Assembly (NCBI RefSeq): GCF_047675955.1
Contig: NC_132915.1
Coordinates: forward strand, 18,953,766 to 19,017,765
Direction: 5' to 3'
Length of the DNA: 64,000 nucleotides
From: Chlorocebus sabaeus
Taxonomy: Eukaryota > Chordata > Mammalia > Primates > Cercopithecidae
Positions 46,713 through 57,797 of the stretch are shown piece after piece. Made by a program: the position numbers and the translations under genes. The notes under the pieces were generated by a model. That model saw only the letters and a program-made list of their open reading frames with translations. It ran no database searches and had not been told where the DNA came from. The stretch's first letter is position 1; each line of letters opens with the position of its first letter.

Positions 46713-47529
46713 AATGACTCAGTGGTTCCCTGGAAGAAGTGCTCTACTTGGCATGTATCATTCTGAGACACAGGCTAAAGAAACAGCATCTACCTGGGAA
46801 ATATTCTCAGACCACCACAAAGAGATGAAGCCCCAACACACAAGCACATTTCAAGCTTCCACTCATATCATGTCTGCCAAGATTCCATTGGTCAAAGCAA
46901 ACCATATGGGCAAGCTCAAAGTAAAGAGGGGGGAAGGTATGCTATGTCTACCATAAGGCAACGGTAGGGGTACAGACATATATTAGTACGACAGGGCCAT
47001 AAAGCATCGAGATCAATGCTTCTATCTGCCACACATCCAACAATTTTTCTTTTTAAATTATCTATAATGGTTTTCTGTTTGTCTGCAACCAAGAATCCTT
47101 ACTGATACAATGTATGAAAGTAAAAGGAAGCAGTAAAATGAGGAAAAGTGGAGACAGCATGCAGGTTCAACAATAGGGTAGTGATCACTTAAACTATGGC
47201 ATATTCATGAATGAAATGCTGTGTGGTCAATAATGCAGATTTTAAAGCAAGTAATTTCAATGTCTCTCTTCCTACACAGACACACACACACACACACACC
47301 CCAACACACATTTCACACTCACAGAAAAAGCTCCAAATTTGTCAGGTTTAAGGATGCTAGCCACTTTGCTAGTGGGAAGAGTACGTCACTGTGCTAGCAA
47401 AAGAGATAAAAGTCAAGTACACATGTAAAGAGGCAGAAGTGCCCTTTTTTACTGAACTGGCACTTTTCTATAGGAAATTAAGACTTATTTGTCTGAGGAT
47501 CTAGTACCCCTTTAAAAAGAAATTATTAA
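46713..47529. other. Single-copy sequence with short (CA)n
   Basis: A (CA) run of about 11 units lies at 47278-47300. The remainder is not recognised. Confidence 0.45.
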
Positions 47530-47543
47530 AATAACAACGAGAT

Positions 47544-47863
47544 GGCCAGTCATGGTGGCTCACGCCTGTGATCCCAGCTCTTTGGTAGGCCAAGGCAGGG
47601 GGATCACGAGGTCAGAAGATCAAGACCATCCTGGCTAACACGGTGAAATCCTGTCTCTACTAAAAATACAAAAAATTAGCCGGGCATGGTGGACGGCGCC
47701 TGTAGTACCAGCTACTCGGGAGGCTGAGACAGGAGAATGGCGTGAACCCAGGAGGCGGAGCTTGCAGTGAGCTGAGATCATGCCACTGCACTCCAACCTG
47801 GGTGACATAGCGAGACTCCGTTTCAATACATACATACATACATACATAAGTAAATAAATAAAG
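47544..47863 (+). repeat. AluY-like with (CATA)n tail
   Basis: Full-length plus-strand Alu. Its tail has turned into a tetranucleotide repeat (CATACATA) and AAATA units at about 47826-47862. The 12-bp duplication TAACAACGAGAT (47532-47543) and TAACAAAGAGAT (47864-47875) has one mismatch. Confidence 0.95.
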
Positions 47864-47931
47864 TAACAAAGAGATAGCCATGCTGAAAGATGAAAGACTG
47901 ATATGAAGCAAAAGAAAAAGGAGTGAAAACC

Positions 47932-48358
47932 CAAATGTCCATCAGTGACAGACTGGATTAAGAAAATGTGGCACATATACACCATGGAATACTATGCAGC
48001 CATAAAAAAGGATGAGTTTGTGTCCTTTGTAGGGACATGGATGCAGCTGGAAACCATCATTCTTAGTAAACTATCACAGGAACAGAAAACCAAACACCGC
48101 ATGTTCTCACTCGTAGGTGGGAACTGAACAATGAGATCACTTGGACTCGGGAAGGGGAACATCACACACCGGGGCCTATCATGGGGAGGGGGGAGGGGGG
48201 AGGGATTGCATTGGGAGTTATACCTGATGTAAATGACGAGTTGATGGGTGCAGCACACCAACACGGCACAAGTATACATATGTAACAAACCTGCATGTTA
48301 TGCACATGTACCCTACAACTTAAAGTATAATAATAATAAATTAATTAAAAAAAAAAAA
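47932..48358 (+). mobile_element. Young L1 3' end, strongly 5'-truncated
   Basis: It begins in ORF2 C-terminal sequence ('aacccaaatgtccatcag'), with ORF2 ending in GGN-stop at about 48127, then the 3' UTR with a G-rich run (48184-48203), 'aaagtataataataataaatt' and a poly(A) tail. It is nearly identical to the matching part of the L1 at 14989-15807. No clean duplication adjoins it; see findings. Confidence 0.95.
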
Positions 48359-48371
48359 CAAATAACAAAGA

Positions 48372-49169
48372 ATTTTTAAATGGTTAAATTAAAATAGAAG
48401 GCCATGTGTAGAGGGCCACACCCTTGACACACGTTCTTTGTCACAGTGGGCTTGAAGTTGAAGTCCATCCGAGCCAGAGCACATACCAAGGGGCTAGGCA
48501 CCACCATCTTACATTCTAGCATTTTCAGGTGGGGCTAAGCATCCACCATTCATAATGCTTAGTGAATGCTGCCTTGATAAACAGCATTCAGAGCTCTTGG
48601 AAAAAAAAAACAAAACAAAACAGGCCAGCCCCTCATCAACTTTGAGCAGCTGTTGGGAAGCCAGCAAGATTGGGTCATGTGAACATGTCTCACCAGGTTC
48701 ATTAGGACTCACCAGTACACATTATTATAACTGAAAACCATAAGCCAGAACAGACTCTTTATGGAACGGGTTATTATCACCAGTCTGTTCGGTAACACAG
48801 CTTCTCACAGATGTTAACTATATCCACTACCCTTGGACAAAGCTGAACTAGGATGACCCTCTTTTCAAATTACAATGATCACATCTTTGTATGCCGTTAT
48901 TCTTGAAATGTGATAAATTCACGAGTTTATCAAAAGCCTGGTCTCAAAAATGTGAGCATTTCTCCCAGCAAAAACTATGGCTCTATAAAGACTTTCCCAG
49001 TGTTAGGAATAAAAAATAGAAAATATTTGGAAAAAATAAACGTATGCTATTGTTAATGTTCTTGCTCTTGTTGGCTTCTTAAATTATCTGGGGACAAACT
49101 TAACCATTATCATATATTTGAGAAAAGGGCTTTTTTAAGACATCAGACTTTCTAAAACATGTGCATGTG
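48372..49169. other. Single-copy sequence
   Basis: Nothing recognised. An A-rich run with C breaks lies at 48601-48621. Confidence 0.4.
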
Positions 49170-49170
49170 G

Positions 49171-49211
49171 GTGTATATATATACACACACGCGCGTGTGT
49201 GCACATATATG
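49171..49211. repeat. 41-bp alternating purine-pyrimidine tract with palindromes
   Basis: Strict alternation runs from 49171 to 49211 through TG, TA, CA, CG, TG and AT blocks. It contains two perfect 16-bp palindromes: GTGTATATATATACAC (49171-49186) and ACACACGCGCGTGTGT (49185-49200). It is a strong Z-DNA-prone sequence. Confidence 0.95.
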
Positions 49212-50157
49212 TAAAGGGCATACAGAAAAAGAAAAAAGAAAAAAGATGTGAAGTACCTAAAAAATAGATGTATTTTGATGTTTCCACATCTTGAAATAAA
49301 TTAAAACTTTAAGTTTCAAGAAAATTTAAACAGTTGGACTTTAAGCACATACTTCACATAAATGATGCTAAATAAATTGCGTTGAGATACCACATCTATG
49401 TAGAATCATTCCCTTAATGAATGTAATAGATTTCTTTGTCAGTAACTTTAATAACCAAAAGCAAAACAACTTGAACAAAAGATTGACTTCTGTAATAGCA
49501 GATAAAAGGAAAATGTTATAAAAGAATTATTTAACAATACTTAAAATATTATCAAATGTAACAATACCTATCGAATATCTACTTGAGGCTGGAGGCTAGA
49601 GGACAGCAGGACATAGTTTTTTGTTAAAAATGTTGAACAGTAAAGATGTAGCCTAGGGCAATAGCTTGGGTATGGGGAAGCTCAGCTTATGGCTGGTTTT
49701 CCAAAAGAATATTTTTATACATTTCAAGATTCTATTGTATGACAAAAAGTATCTAAGGTTCTACATTTCAGTAGTTTTTAAGATAGCTTCTAGCTAGCCT
49801 ATATACACAAATTTGTTATATTCTGGAAAGTACAACTTCCACAAATAGAGACTAGCCTCCAAAGAGGATGGATGATTTAGCCAACACTTACTTTGGGTTT
49901 ATCTGCCCAAATTCTCCCTCTCAACACATACAATTATAGCACTGGGTCCCCACAAGCCATGTCCTTAAAATGTGATGATGCCTGCCTGGTCCAATTGGAT
50001 TGGACATGGGTTGGGTCTTTCATTCCACTATGGCAATAAGTTTCTTTCCAGGATACCAGAACTAGGCATGCTATATTATAAACACAGTTTGGCTGATTTC
50101 TTGAAGAGAGGAAATACAAACTTAGGAACCTCGAGTAGCTATTTTCTATTATGTCTA
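49212..50157. other. AT-rich single-copy sequence
   Basis: Nothing recognised. Confidence 0.4.
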
Positions 50158-50159
50158 CA

Positions 50160-50372
50160 GCAAGCTTGTCTAGCCCATGGCCCACAAACCACATTCAGCC
50201 AGGGCAGCTTTGAATGTGACCCAACACAAATTCATAAATCTTCTTAAAACATTAGATTGTATTTTAAAGTTCATCAGCTGTCTTTAGTGTTTATGTATTT
50301 TATGTGTGAACCAAGACAATTCTTCTTCCAATGTGGCCCAGGGAAGCCCAAAGTTTGAACACCCCTGAGCTA
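50160..50372. mobile_element. hAT-like nonautonomous DNA transposon
   Basis: 'caagcttgtctagcccatggccc', 'gctttgaatgtgacccaacacaaattc' and 'aatgtggcccagggaagccc' ending 'gaacacccctg' match a common human MITE whose ends read CAGGGGTGTCCAA. I believe it is hAT-derived but cannot name the family with certainty. No 8-bp duplication was found. Confidence 0.6.
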
Positions 50373-50780
50373 TGGGATAGTTACGAGTCTGCAGTAAAAG
50401 AGAAAAAGAAAAATGAAAAGGAGAAGAAAAAGCAGTAGATGCGTGAAGAAAGGGAGGCTAAAAGAAAGTTTTATCTAGCATTTCAGTTTCTGGTTCTAGT
50501 TTGTTCCTGAGAACCACACGCAATCTATATTCCAAAAGCTGATCTTTATAATCATTTTACCATTTATTTGAAATATTTTGGGTGGACTTTTAATATTTTT
50601 CAGTTAGAGAGTGCCAATAATACAGAAATTGGTAGAAAGATGAGTTAACTGGTAAAACTGAATGAGTTAAGATAGAATGATGTGGTTAAGCTTTCACCAA
50701 TCCCAGGATGGGATATTCACAACCTTTGTCATACCTTGTAACATAAGATAAGCCAGACCTACGCACACATACACAAAAAT
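50373..50780. other. Unassigned sequence
   Basis: A purine-rich patch lies at 50399-50450. Nothing else recognised. Confidence 0.4.
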
Positions 50781-50781
50781 T

Positions 50782-51090
50782 TGGGCATGGTGGCTCACGC
50801 CTATAATCCTAGCACTTTAGGAGGTCAAGGAGGGTGGATCACCTAAGGTCAGGAGTTTGAGACCAATCTGGCCAACATGGTGAAACCTCATCTCTACTAA
50901 AAATACAAAAATTATCCAGGTGTGGTGGTGGATGCCTGTAGTCCCAGCTACTCAGGAGACTTAGGCAGGAGAATTGCTTGAACCCCGGAGGCAGAGGTTG
51001 CAGTGAGCTGAGACCGTGACACTGCACTACATCCTAGGCAACAGAGCGAGACTCCATATCAAAAAATTAAAAACAAACAAACAAAAAAAA
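50782..51090 (+). repeat. AluS, sense
   Basis: Full-length plus-strand Alu with a tail of AAAC units. An imperfect duplication of about 17 bases flanks it (CAGACCTACGCACACAT on the left, CAGGCCTATGCACATAA from 51091 on the right). Confidence 0.95.
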
Positions 51091-51150
51091 CAGGCCTATG
51101 CACATAAGATAATTTAAAAATAAACAACAACAATAATAATAAAGAATCTT

Positions 51151-51460
51151 TTTTTTTTTTTTTTTTTTTTTTTTTTGGAGACGGAGTCTCGCTCTGTCGC
51201 CCAGGCTGGAGTGCAGTGGCCGGATCTCAGCTCACTGCAAGCTCCGCCTCCCGGGTTCACGCCATTCTCCTGCCTCAGCCTCCCAAGTAGCTGGGACTAC
51301 AGGCGCCCGCCACCACGCCCGGCTAGTTTTTTGTATTTTTTAGTAGAGACGAGGTTTCACCGTGTTAGCCAGGATGGTCTACGATCTCCTGACCTCGTGA
51401 TCCGCCCGTCTCGGCCTCCCAAAGTGCTGGGATTACAGGCTTGAGCCACCGCGCCCGGCC
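51151..51460 (-). repeat. AluY (Old World monkey AluYRa-like), full length, young
   Basis: Complete minus-strand Alu with a 26-base T tail and a perfect 16-bp duplication, AATAATAAAGAATCTT (51135-51150 and 51461-51476). It carries 'gtggccggatctcagctcac' and, at the sense 5' part, 'gctcaagcctgtaatcc', from memory typical of cercopithecid young Alus. Few CpG losses are seen. It sits within or next to an old L1M. Confidence 0.97.
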
Positions 51461-51477
51461 AATAATAAAGAATCTTA

Positions 51478-51715
51478 AAAGCAAAGATAAAAGATACTTT
51501 ACATGCAAAGAAGCAACGAAAAGACTGACATCTGGCTTCTCAACAGAAACAATACAAGCCAGAAGGTAATAGGGTGTCATCTTTACATTTCTGAAAGAAA
51601 AGAATTGCCAGCCTAGAATTCAAACCCTAGTACAATATCCTTCAAAAGTGTCCATAAAAATGAAGACATTCTAAGAAGAGCAAAAACTAAGTGAATTTTT
51701 CAACATACTGGCTCT
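51478..51715 (+). repeat. L1M ORF1 3'-part fragment
   Basis: 'ctgacatctggcttctcaacagaaacaatacaagccagaagg', 'tttctgaaagaaaagaattgcc' and 'agcctagaattcaaaccc' match the end of ORF1 in old L1M elements. The young Alu at 51151-51460 lies at its left edge. Confidence 0.65.
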
Positions 51716-51718
51716 ACA

Positions 51719-52005
51719 GTGGGGGAAGGAGGGAGGGGAGGTGGGGAAGAGAAGAAGGGGGAGAGAAGAAGGGGCATAGAAGAAGGGGAGGGAAGAAGGG
51801 GGAGAGAATAAGGGAAGTTAAGAAGGGAAAATAAGAAGGGGAGATAAGGGAAGGGGGGAAGAGAAGAAGGGAAGGCAAGGGGGGAAGAGAAGAAGGGAAC
51901 GGAAGGGGGAAGGAAAAGAGAGAAAGGGAAGGGGAGGACGAGAGGGAAAGGAAGCAGAGGAAGGAAGGAAGCAGGGGCAGGGAGGAAAGAAGGGAGGAAG
52001 AAAAA
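51719..52005. repeat. Purine-only low-complexity tract (GGGAAGA-type)
   Basis: About 285 bp, almost entirely A and G on the plus strand, built of GGGAAG/GAGAAGAAGGG units, with a few T and C. The 110- and 159-codon minus frames here (rich in L, P, S, F) are products of the repeat and not genes. It has mirror-repeat character and many GGG runs. Confidence 0.95.
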
Positions 52006-52329
52006 CTCTTCTTTATAGTAAAAGACGAGCAAATAAACATGAAGGATTTTAGGATTCTCATGGTGCTAAGTATCACCTCCCCACCACCCATGTTAAGGAT
52101 AGAGTGGAAACTGTATTTATATAATAAGAGACTAAAATTGCAACACCTATAAAACATTCTTGCAAAAAAAAACATTAATCTGAATATAATCAAGCCTCTA
52201 GATCTACCTTCCAGTTTACTAATATTTCACCACTTGCAGCGATGAGTTAAATTAGAAACAAGTCAAATGTGGAAACAACCAGACAATTTCACAATAATCC
52301 TTAATCCTACCAGCCTGGACTCTTCAAAA

Positions 52330-52790
52330 TATCAAGGTCAGCATGTTAAGTGAAAGCCAGGAACAGAAAAGTAAATACCACATGTTCTTACTCATAGGAG
52401 AAAGTTAAAACAGTTAATCTCATAGAAGCAGAGAGCAGAGAGTAGAATAGTAGTTATTAGGGGCTGGAAAAGGGAGGCAGGGATAAAGAGAGGTTGGATA
52501 AAGGACACAAAATTACAGCTAGCTCAGCTAGACAGGAGGAATAGGTTCTAGTGCTCCATAGCACAGTACAGTGACTACAGTTTACAATTCTTACATATTT
52601 TCAAATCACTAGAAAAGAAGGCTTTAAATGTTCCCAACACAAAGAAAAAATTGTTCGAAGTGATGGATATTTTAATTACCCTGATTTGATCACACATTGT
52701 ATATATCAAAATATCCTTATGTACCCCATAAATATGTATATTTTGTGACAATTAAAAATATGAATTTTAAAATGGTTTTTAAAAAACTTA
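52330..52790 (+). repeat. L1M 3' end and 3' UTR
   Basis: 'gccaggaacagaaaagtaaataccacatgttcttactcatagg', 'gaggttggataaagg', 'gtgatggatattttaattacc' and 'accccataaatatgtatattttgtgac' are landmarks of the L1M 3' UTR, ending in A-rich sequence. It is probably the same element as 51478-51715, with the middle lost. Confidence 0.75.
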
Positions 52791-53345
52791 AAAGTCAATG
52801 TCATTTTTTTTTAAAGACAGGAAGGAGTTCTAGACTAAAGAATACAATAATCGAAGTCAATGGGCAAACCTTAATAGGATCTTTATTCTGGTAAAAAAAA
52901 AAAAAAAAAAATCCATAAAGGGCATACTGAGGAAATTGGAGAACTTTAAATATGGACTGAATATTAGAATGTATTATTGTTGATTTTCTTAGGGTGATAA
53001 CATTGTGTTTATGCAGAAGAACTCTATTTTTACCATATATATATATATACACACATGCATATACACATATACATATTAATGTGTCAATTATATACATATT
53101 AAGTAATATTAATATACACATATTAATATACACATGCATATATACATATATACATATTAAGTAATGTGTCAATTATATTCATATTAAGTAATGTGTCACA
53201 CGACCTAAACTGTACTTTCAAGTGGTGCAGCAAAGATGAAAGAGAAAGAGTTGAAATCTGAGTGGAGAATATATGGGCATCCATTTTGCTATTCTTCCTC
53301 TTTTCTGTATGCTTGAAACTTTCCCTAATGAAGAAATAGAGAAGG
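52791..53345 (+). repeat. Possible old repeat end with AT-rich tandem repeats
   Basis: A run of 19 A lies at 52894-52912. 'gatttttcttagggtgataac' and 'gctattcttcctcttttctgtatgcttgaaactttcc' resemble the 3' end of a known old repeat whose family I cannot name. Between them, 53034-53200 holds (TA)n and (CA)n runs and an imperfectly tandem unit of about 27 bp ('acatattaagtaatgtgtcaa'). Confidence 0.45.
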
Positions 53346-55189
53346 AAAATAATTTTATTTAAATCTCTAGTGAAAGCAATTTAACAAATAGTATAAGGAT
53401 CTATCAGTCAGTTCTTCATCTGTTGTAAGTGACAAAGGCCATTGCAAAATGACTTGTAGTTGGGGGGAGCATTTTACTGTTTCTCATAATTAGAATAGAT
53501 ATTATTCTACATGTATTTTTGGATACAGATGCTTAAATATTGTCACCACAAGTCTTTCTAGTCCATCTCTTGGCTCTGGATTCTCCTAAGCTTGGAAGGA
53601 GCATGGGAACCAACAGCAGCCTCTCCCTTGCAGCCTACCTGCTTAGCAGCTATGGCAAAAACAGGGGGCTGCTTCCAAAGAGTCCCAGCCAAAGTATCTC
53701 ATATCAGCTTAGGTCAGATGTCTGAACAAATCATTGTGTGCAGCATAACTGAACATGCCAGTGGGCCAGTTCTGAAATACACACCTACCCTTGGAATCAC
53801 AAGGGGTGTCAACTACACTGACTGAGGTCATTAGGTCCTTACGCAAAGGTTACTTTAAAAAAAATAAAAATAAAAACAAATCTGATCGTTGTCATCAAAA
53901 AGGGTGGGGTGAGTTAGAAAATGAGCAGAAAAAAAACAACAGATGAGCAATAGGTAACTAACAATCTGTCACTCTAAGGGAAGGTGGTGGATGCCGATAA
54001 TGACCAATCACAGATTCTTCGCTCTTTAATGGGGGCATGGGCAGTCAGAGACCTGGGCTACATATAGGGCATGGGAGGCAGGGACTAACATCTCCAGTGA
54101 GGAAGGCCCAGAGAGAGGAGACTTGTGGCAGGAATTTATTTTATTTTGATAAATGCATTAAATAGAAGCTTTCAACTTTAAGACACAGCGTTTCAGAGTA
54201 GAATGTCCTACAAAGGAGGTTCCTGCTGCTGAGGAATTTTGGAAGCATTTGCAGAGGCAATGTCTCCTCTATTGGCCATAACTGCCCTCATCACCTGGTT
54301 TTCAAGGATCCACTCCACAGATTCTCTCTCTAGGCTCAAATGCCCTTCCAGGTGGCCCTCTCGGCCAAAGTCCCTGCATGTTAATTACAACCCAGCTCTT
54401 TCTATGGAACAGCCCCCATCGGGTCCAGACAGAACACTCACAGGTCATTGGCACCAGAAAATCTATTCATTGCCATGAAACCACCTTTTTGCTTGGCTGT
54501 GAGGGTAGCCTGCTAGCATGACAAGGGCTAAATACCAGTCCCTCGTGCTCTTTCAACATCAAAGATACCAATAACAAGATCTCTGTACTCCTTTTAAAAC
54601 CCTCTCACTTGGAGTAAAGTGAGGAGAAATTCCCACCCACAATGACAAAGTAAAATGCCACTGTTCTCCAACGGCCACTTTCAGGAAATTCTCTCTCTCC
54701 ACATTTTAACCTTCGTATTTTCATGAAGAGGGATGCTGAGTGAGAGTTTATAAAATTGGATGTTTTGATAGTTTCTTTGCAAACCAAGCATTGGGGATCT
54801 GGCATCCACCACCCTGCCTTAGAGTGACAGATTATCAGGAACCTATTGCTTTTGTTCCTGGGTCTTCAGACAATACTGAGACGCAAATAATTCCATATTA
54901 ACATCCCATTACATCCGACTGGCTTAGCCCAGTAAGGATGTATTCCCAGGCACTGATAATCATACCAACCAAATAAAAATGGGGTTATTACTTTAAAGGA
55001 GAAAACCTATGTGATAGGCAACCAAATGTATACCACATAGCAGAACTCATCTATTTTTTTTTCATCTAGAATGGGACTTCTAGATTAAATGGGATTTAAT
55101 CTAGAGTGGGACTTCTAGATTGCCTTCAAATGGTTGGAGATTAAGTGGAAGGTTTAGGAGGAGAAATTGTCTTGGGAATAGAAATATTC
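53346..55189. other. Single-copy sequence
   Basis: No gene recognised. Small open frames (53540-53825, 54239-54478) are GC-richer than average but show no domain or splice context. Confidence 0.4.
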
Positions 55190-55950
55190 AAAATGTGACT
55201 GTGTTTGTTTAAAATAAACAGGCCACTAGATTCTAAGTTTTAAATTTCTCTCCGTGTTTTCTGACCACCGTATTTTCAGTGACTGGAATGAAGCCTAAGG
55301 ACTACAAATACTTCTTGATTGTCTGACTACAGACCAGTTACTTCATCATAAAAGAGTTTGTTTGCAAAGGACTCATTAATGGCAGTATCCTTGCATATGT
55401 GATTGCATAGGGTAAACATGGGCAAAGCATTCTATATATTGTAACTCTTGTTCTTGGAATGTTTCTGCCACACTGTGCATTTGTCAAGAGTTAAAATTTA
55501 AGAGTTTCTGTGTAAATGCCATTTAAATCCACAATCCAATTAATGCATTAAAAGCTGACAGAGTTTTGCTAAAAATCACCATTTGTCATGTATTCTGTGC
55601 CCTGGTATTATCCCCACAGATATATAAGGCTAAAAAAGGCCACCTATTACTGTAGAGATGTATCTAAAAAATCTCTCAGGCTGCCTGTAATAATCTCCAT
55701 TATGTATAATGACCATTTTGATAATAGTCTTTAGAAGAGGTAATGGCCCTGCTGAACGGTTATTACCTGTCTGTTCATGCTGGAAGCAAGATGCAGAAGC
55801 CAGAGGGGACAGTCAAATGGTCCTTGTGGTGTATTCTGAGGAAATAAGAAATATTTATCAGAATGCAAGAAACAGACAAGCGAGTGCCTTTTGCGGCAGG
55901 ACTGGCCGCCTCTCTGCCACAAGCCTTCTGAATTTCATAATTTAAAGCAA
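55190..55950. promoter_or_regulatory. Candidate conserved noncoding cluster
   Basis: About 760 bp without recognisable repeats. It has dense AT-rich regulatory-type words: ACTCATTAATGGCAG and CCTTGCATATGTGATTGCAT (about 55369-55406), CAATCCAATTAATGCATTAA (about 55532-55551), GCCATTTAAATCC, and GGTAATGGCCC and GGTTATTACC (about 55739-55768). These resemble POU/octamer and homeodomain sites. The block also keeps CpGs (CTGAACGG, AAGCGAGTGCC, GCGGCAGG, GGCCGCC). Overlapping short frames on both strands (55709-55960) are not convincing coding sequence. Confidence 0.4.
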
Positions 55951-56749
55951 ATGCTCCCAATAATGGACCTGCTCTCAGCCTTCAGACCAATTTTGTCCAA
56001 AGCATCACCACCTGGTCTATTAAGAGGAAGAGGAAAAGACAACCGAATGTTATCATATTCCTTCCCATATTGTTGGTAGTGGGATAAACTGATGTCAACA
56101 GCTACTCCAGTGGGGGGATAGGGATAGTTGATTATTTCTAATCAGCCCTCAAAAGGGCGTCCTACCTGTGGCTGAGGTCAAACTGTGGACATGCCCAATT
56201 TTATCCAGATTCAGCTGCAGCTACGATGAGAAAACATACATTGCCCCTGAAAAGGGTAATTTCAGAGATTCAATTGTTTCATGTCCATGGGGCAAAACTT
56301 TATGCCCCTTCTCTGGGAGCAGAACAGATTTTGTAAAACTTAATGGAGCCTCCCCTTTACATCTTATGCTTCCCCTGAAATAGGCGATGGAACTAATAGG
56401 CTAGAGGTGTAACATAGGTTTTTAATGGGGTAAAAGGTCTAAAGGAGACTTTTTTTTCCAAAAGGAGAATGAGGTCACAAATTGTTCATAGGCATTATTG
56501 AGCAGAGGATGGAGTGCAGGTGCCATGGTCAAGTGAGATCAGAAAATTCTGAGTAAAACCACTGCAAACAGGTGTTACTCATTTGTTTTTGTAGTACTGC
56601 TTCTTATAGCCTTTAACCTGTCCATATGTATTGTGAATCTCTAAAAAAGAAATAATACTGGATAATACCACACTTTCCTCAAAAGCATGTAGCTAAGGGC
56701 ACCTTTTTTATTTATGGAAATATGAGAGATAATTCTGTCCTTGGTTTAT
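55951..56749. other. Single-copy sequence
   Basis: Nothing recognised. Confidence 0.4.
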
Positions 56750-56951
56750 ATCTGCATTGCGTGATATGGCAGCCACTGACCGTATATGACTACTTAAATT
56801 TAAATTAATTAAAATTAAAACTTACTCCTCAGTCACACAAGCCTATTTCAAGGGATCAATTAGCCACAGTGGCTGGTGGCTACCATATTAGTGCAGATAT
56901 AGGACATTTTTATCATTGCAGACAGTTTTATTGGGCAGCACTGCTCTAAAT
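56750..56951. mobile_element. hAT-Charlie-like MITE
   Basis: 'ggcagccactgaccgtatatgactacttaaatttaaattaattaaaatt' and 'agccacagtggctggtggctaccatattagtgcagatataggacattt' with 'ttgggcagcactgctc' at the end match a common nonautonomous DNA element of inverted-repeat type, as I remember it. The exact family is uncertain. Confidence 0.65.
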
Positions 56952-57489
56952 AATATGCCATTTTACATTGAATTTGAAATGCAACTTTTTACCTCTCAAA
57001 AAATAATTGTTCTAAAACATACACTCATTCTCAAACTGAATTTTCACCCCACAGAAAACAGAATGAGAAATATAGCAGAATATCCAATATCCATATTCAT
57101 TCTAAATTGACACAAATTACAACAACTATGGGGATAAAAATCTCAGTAATTCGGAAAATTGAAGAAAGTCAGGAGGGTCTGAAATCATAGAAACTTCTAA
57201 GCAAAGCAGCAGAGAAGGCCTTAAGGGTGAGAAGAAAGCTAACTCAGTGGAAAAGTATTTCTGGCACAGACATTGAAAGAACCACGTAGGTCTGTTCAAA
57301 CTAATCAGTGATCCATAACTGAAGTATCCTTTGTAAAATCCCAAGTTGTGAATAGTCCTCTCTTCTAGGAGCTATAATTTAGGAAATATTGGTATTGATA
57401 TTGGCTGGGTCCAAGGAGGGAAAATTGATTTGAACTACATGGTGCTTAGCATAGTCCTTGGCACAGAGTAATGATTTAAGACAAATGGA
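56952..57489. other. Single-copy sequence
   Basis: Nothing recognised. Confidence 0.4.
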
Positions 57490-57625
57490 AGGACAGAAAA
57501 AACTCAATACAACAAACATTTTTAAGCATCTCATGTGCTAAACACTATGCTAAGGACGATACAAAGATACATGAAATTTAGCCCTTGTCCTCAAAGAGCT
57601 TATAGTTGTTCAGAAGCAGAAGGCT
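57490..57625 (+). repeat. MIR/L2-like fragment
   Basis: 'catgtgctaaacactatgctaagg' and 'cccttgtcctcaaagagcttatag' are landmarks of a common mammalian interspersed repeat ('gtgccaggcactg ... ccctgccctcatggagcttac'). Confidence 0.55.
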
Positions 57626-57797
57626 GTATGAACAGAGACATAAGGCAAGTAGAAATTCAAATGAGGTTGATCACTTCCAGACAGGAAGATGAGAAAGAGT
57701 TACATGGAGAATGTGACATTTGAAATAGATCTTCAATGATTAGAGTTTTGATAGAGGTGGAAGAACAAAGGTGTGTATATTGTGGAAAAACTGAGAA

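Noticed and set aside
47278..47300. CRISPR-like or other regularly spaced repeat arrays
   Set aside because: Only simple (CA)n; no spaced direct repeats of CRISPR type occur anywhere in the window, and the DNA is primate.
51700..52193. Minus-strand frames of 110 and 159 codons
   Set aside because: They are products of the purine-only repeat; the amino acid mix (L, P, S, F) simply mirrors it.
53540..53825. Two overlapping plus frames as a small gene
   Set aside because: No domain, no poly(A) signal or splice signals in order, and two frames compete for the same bases.
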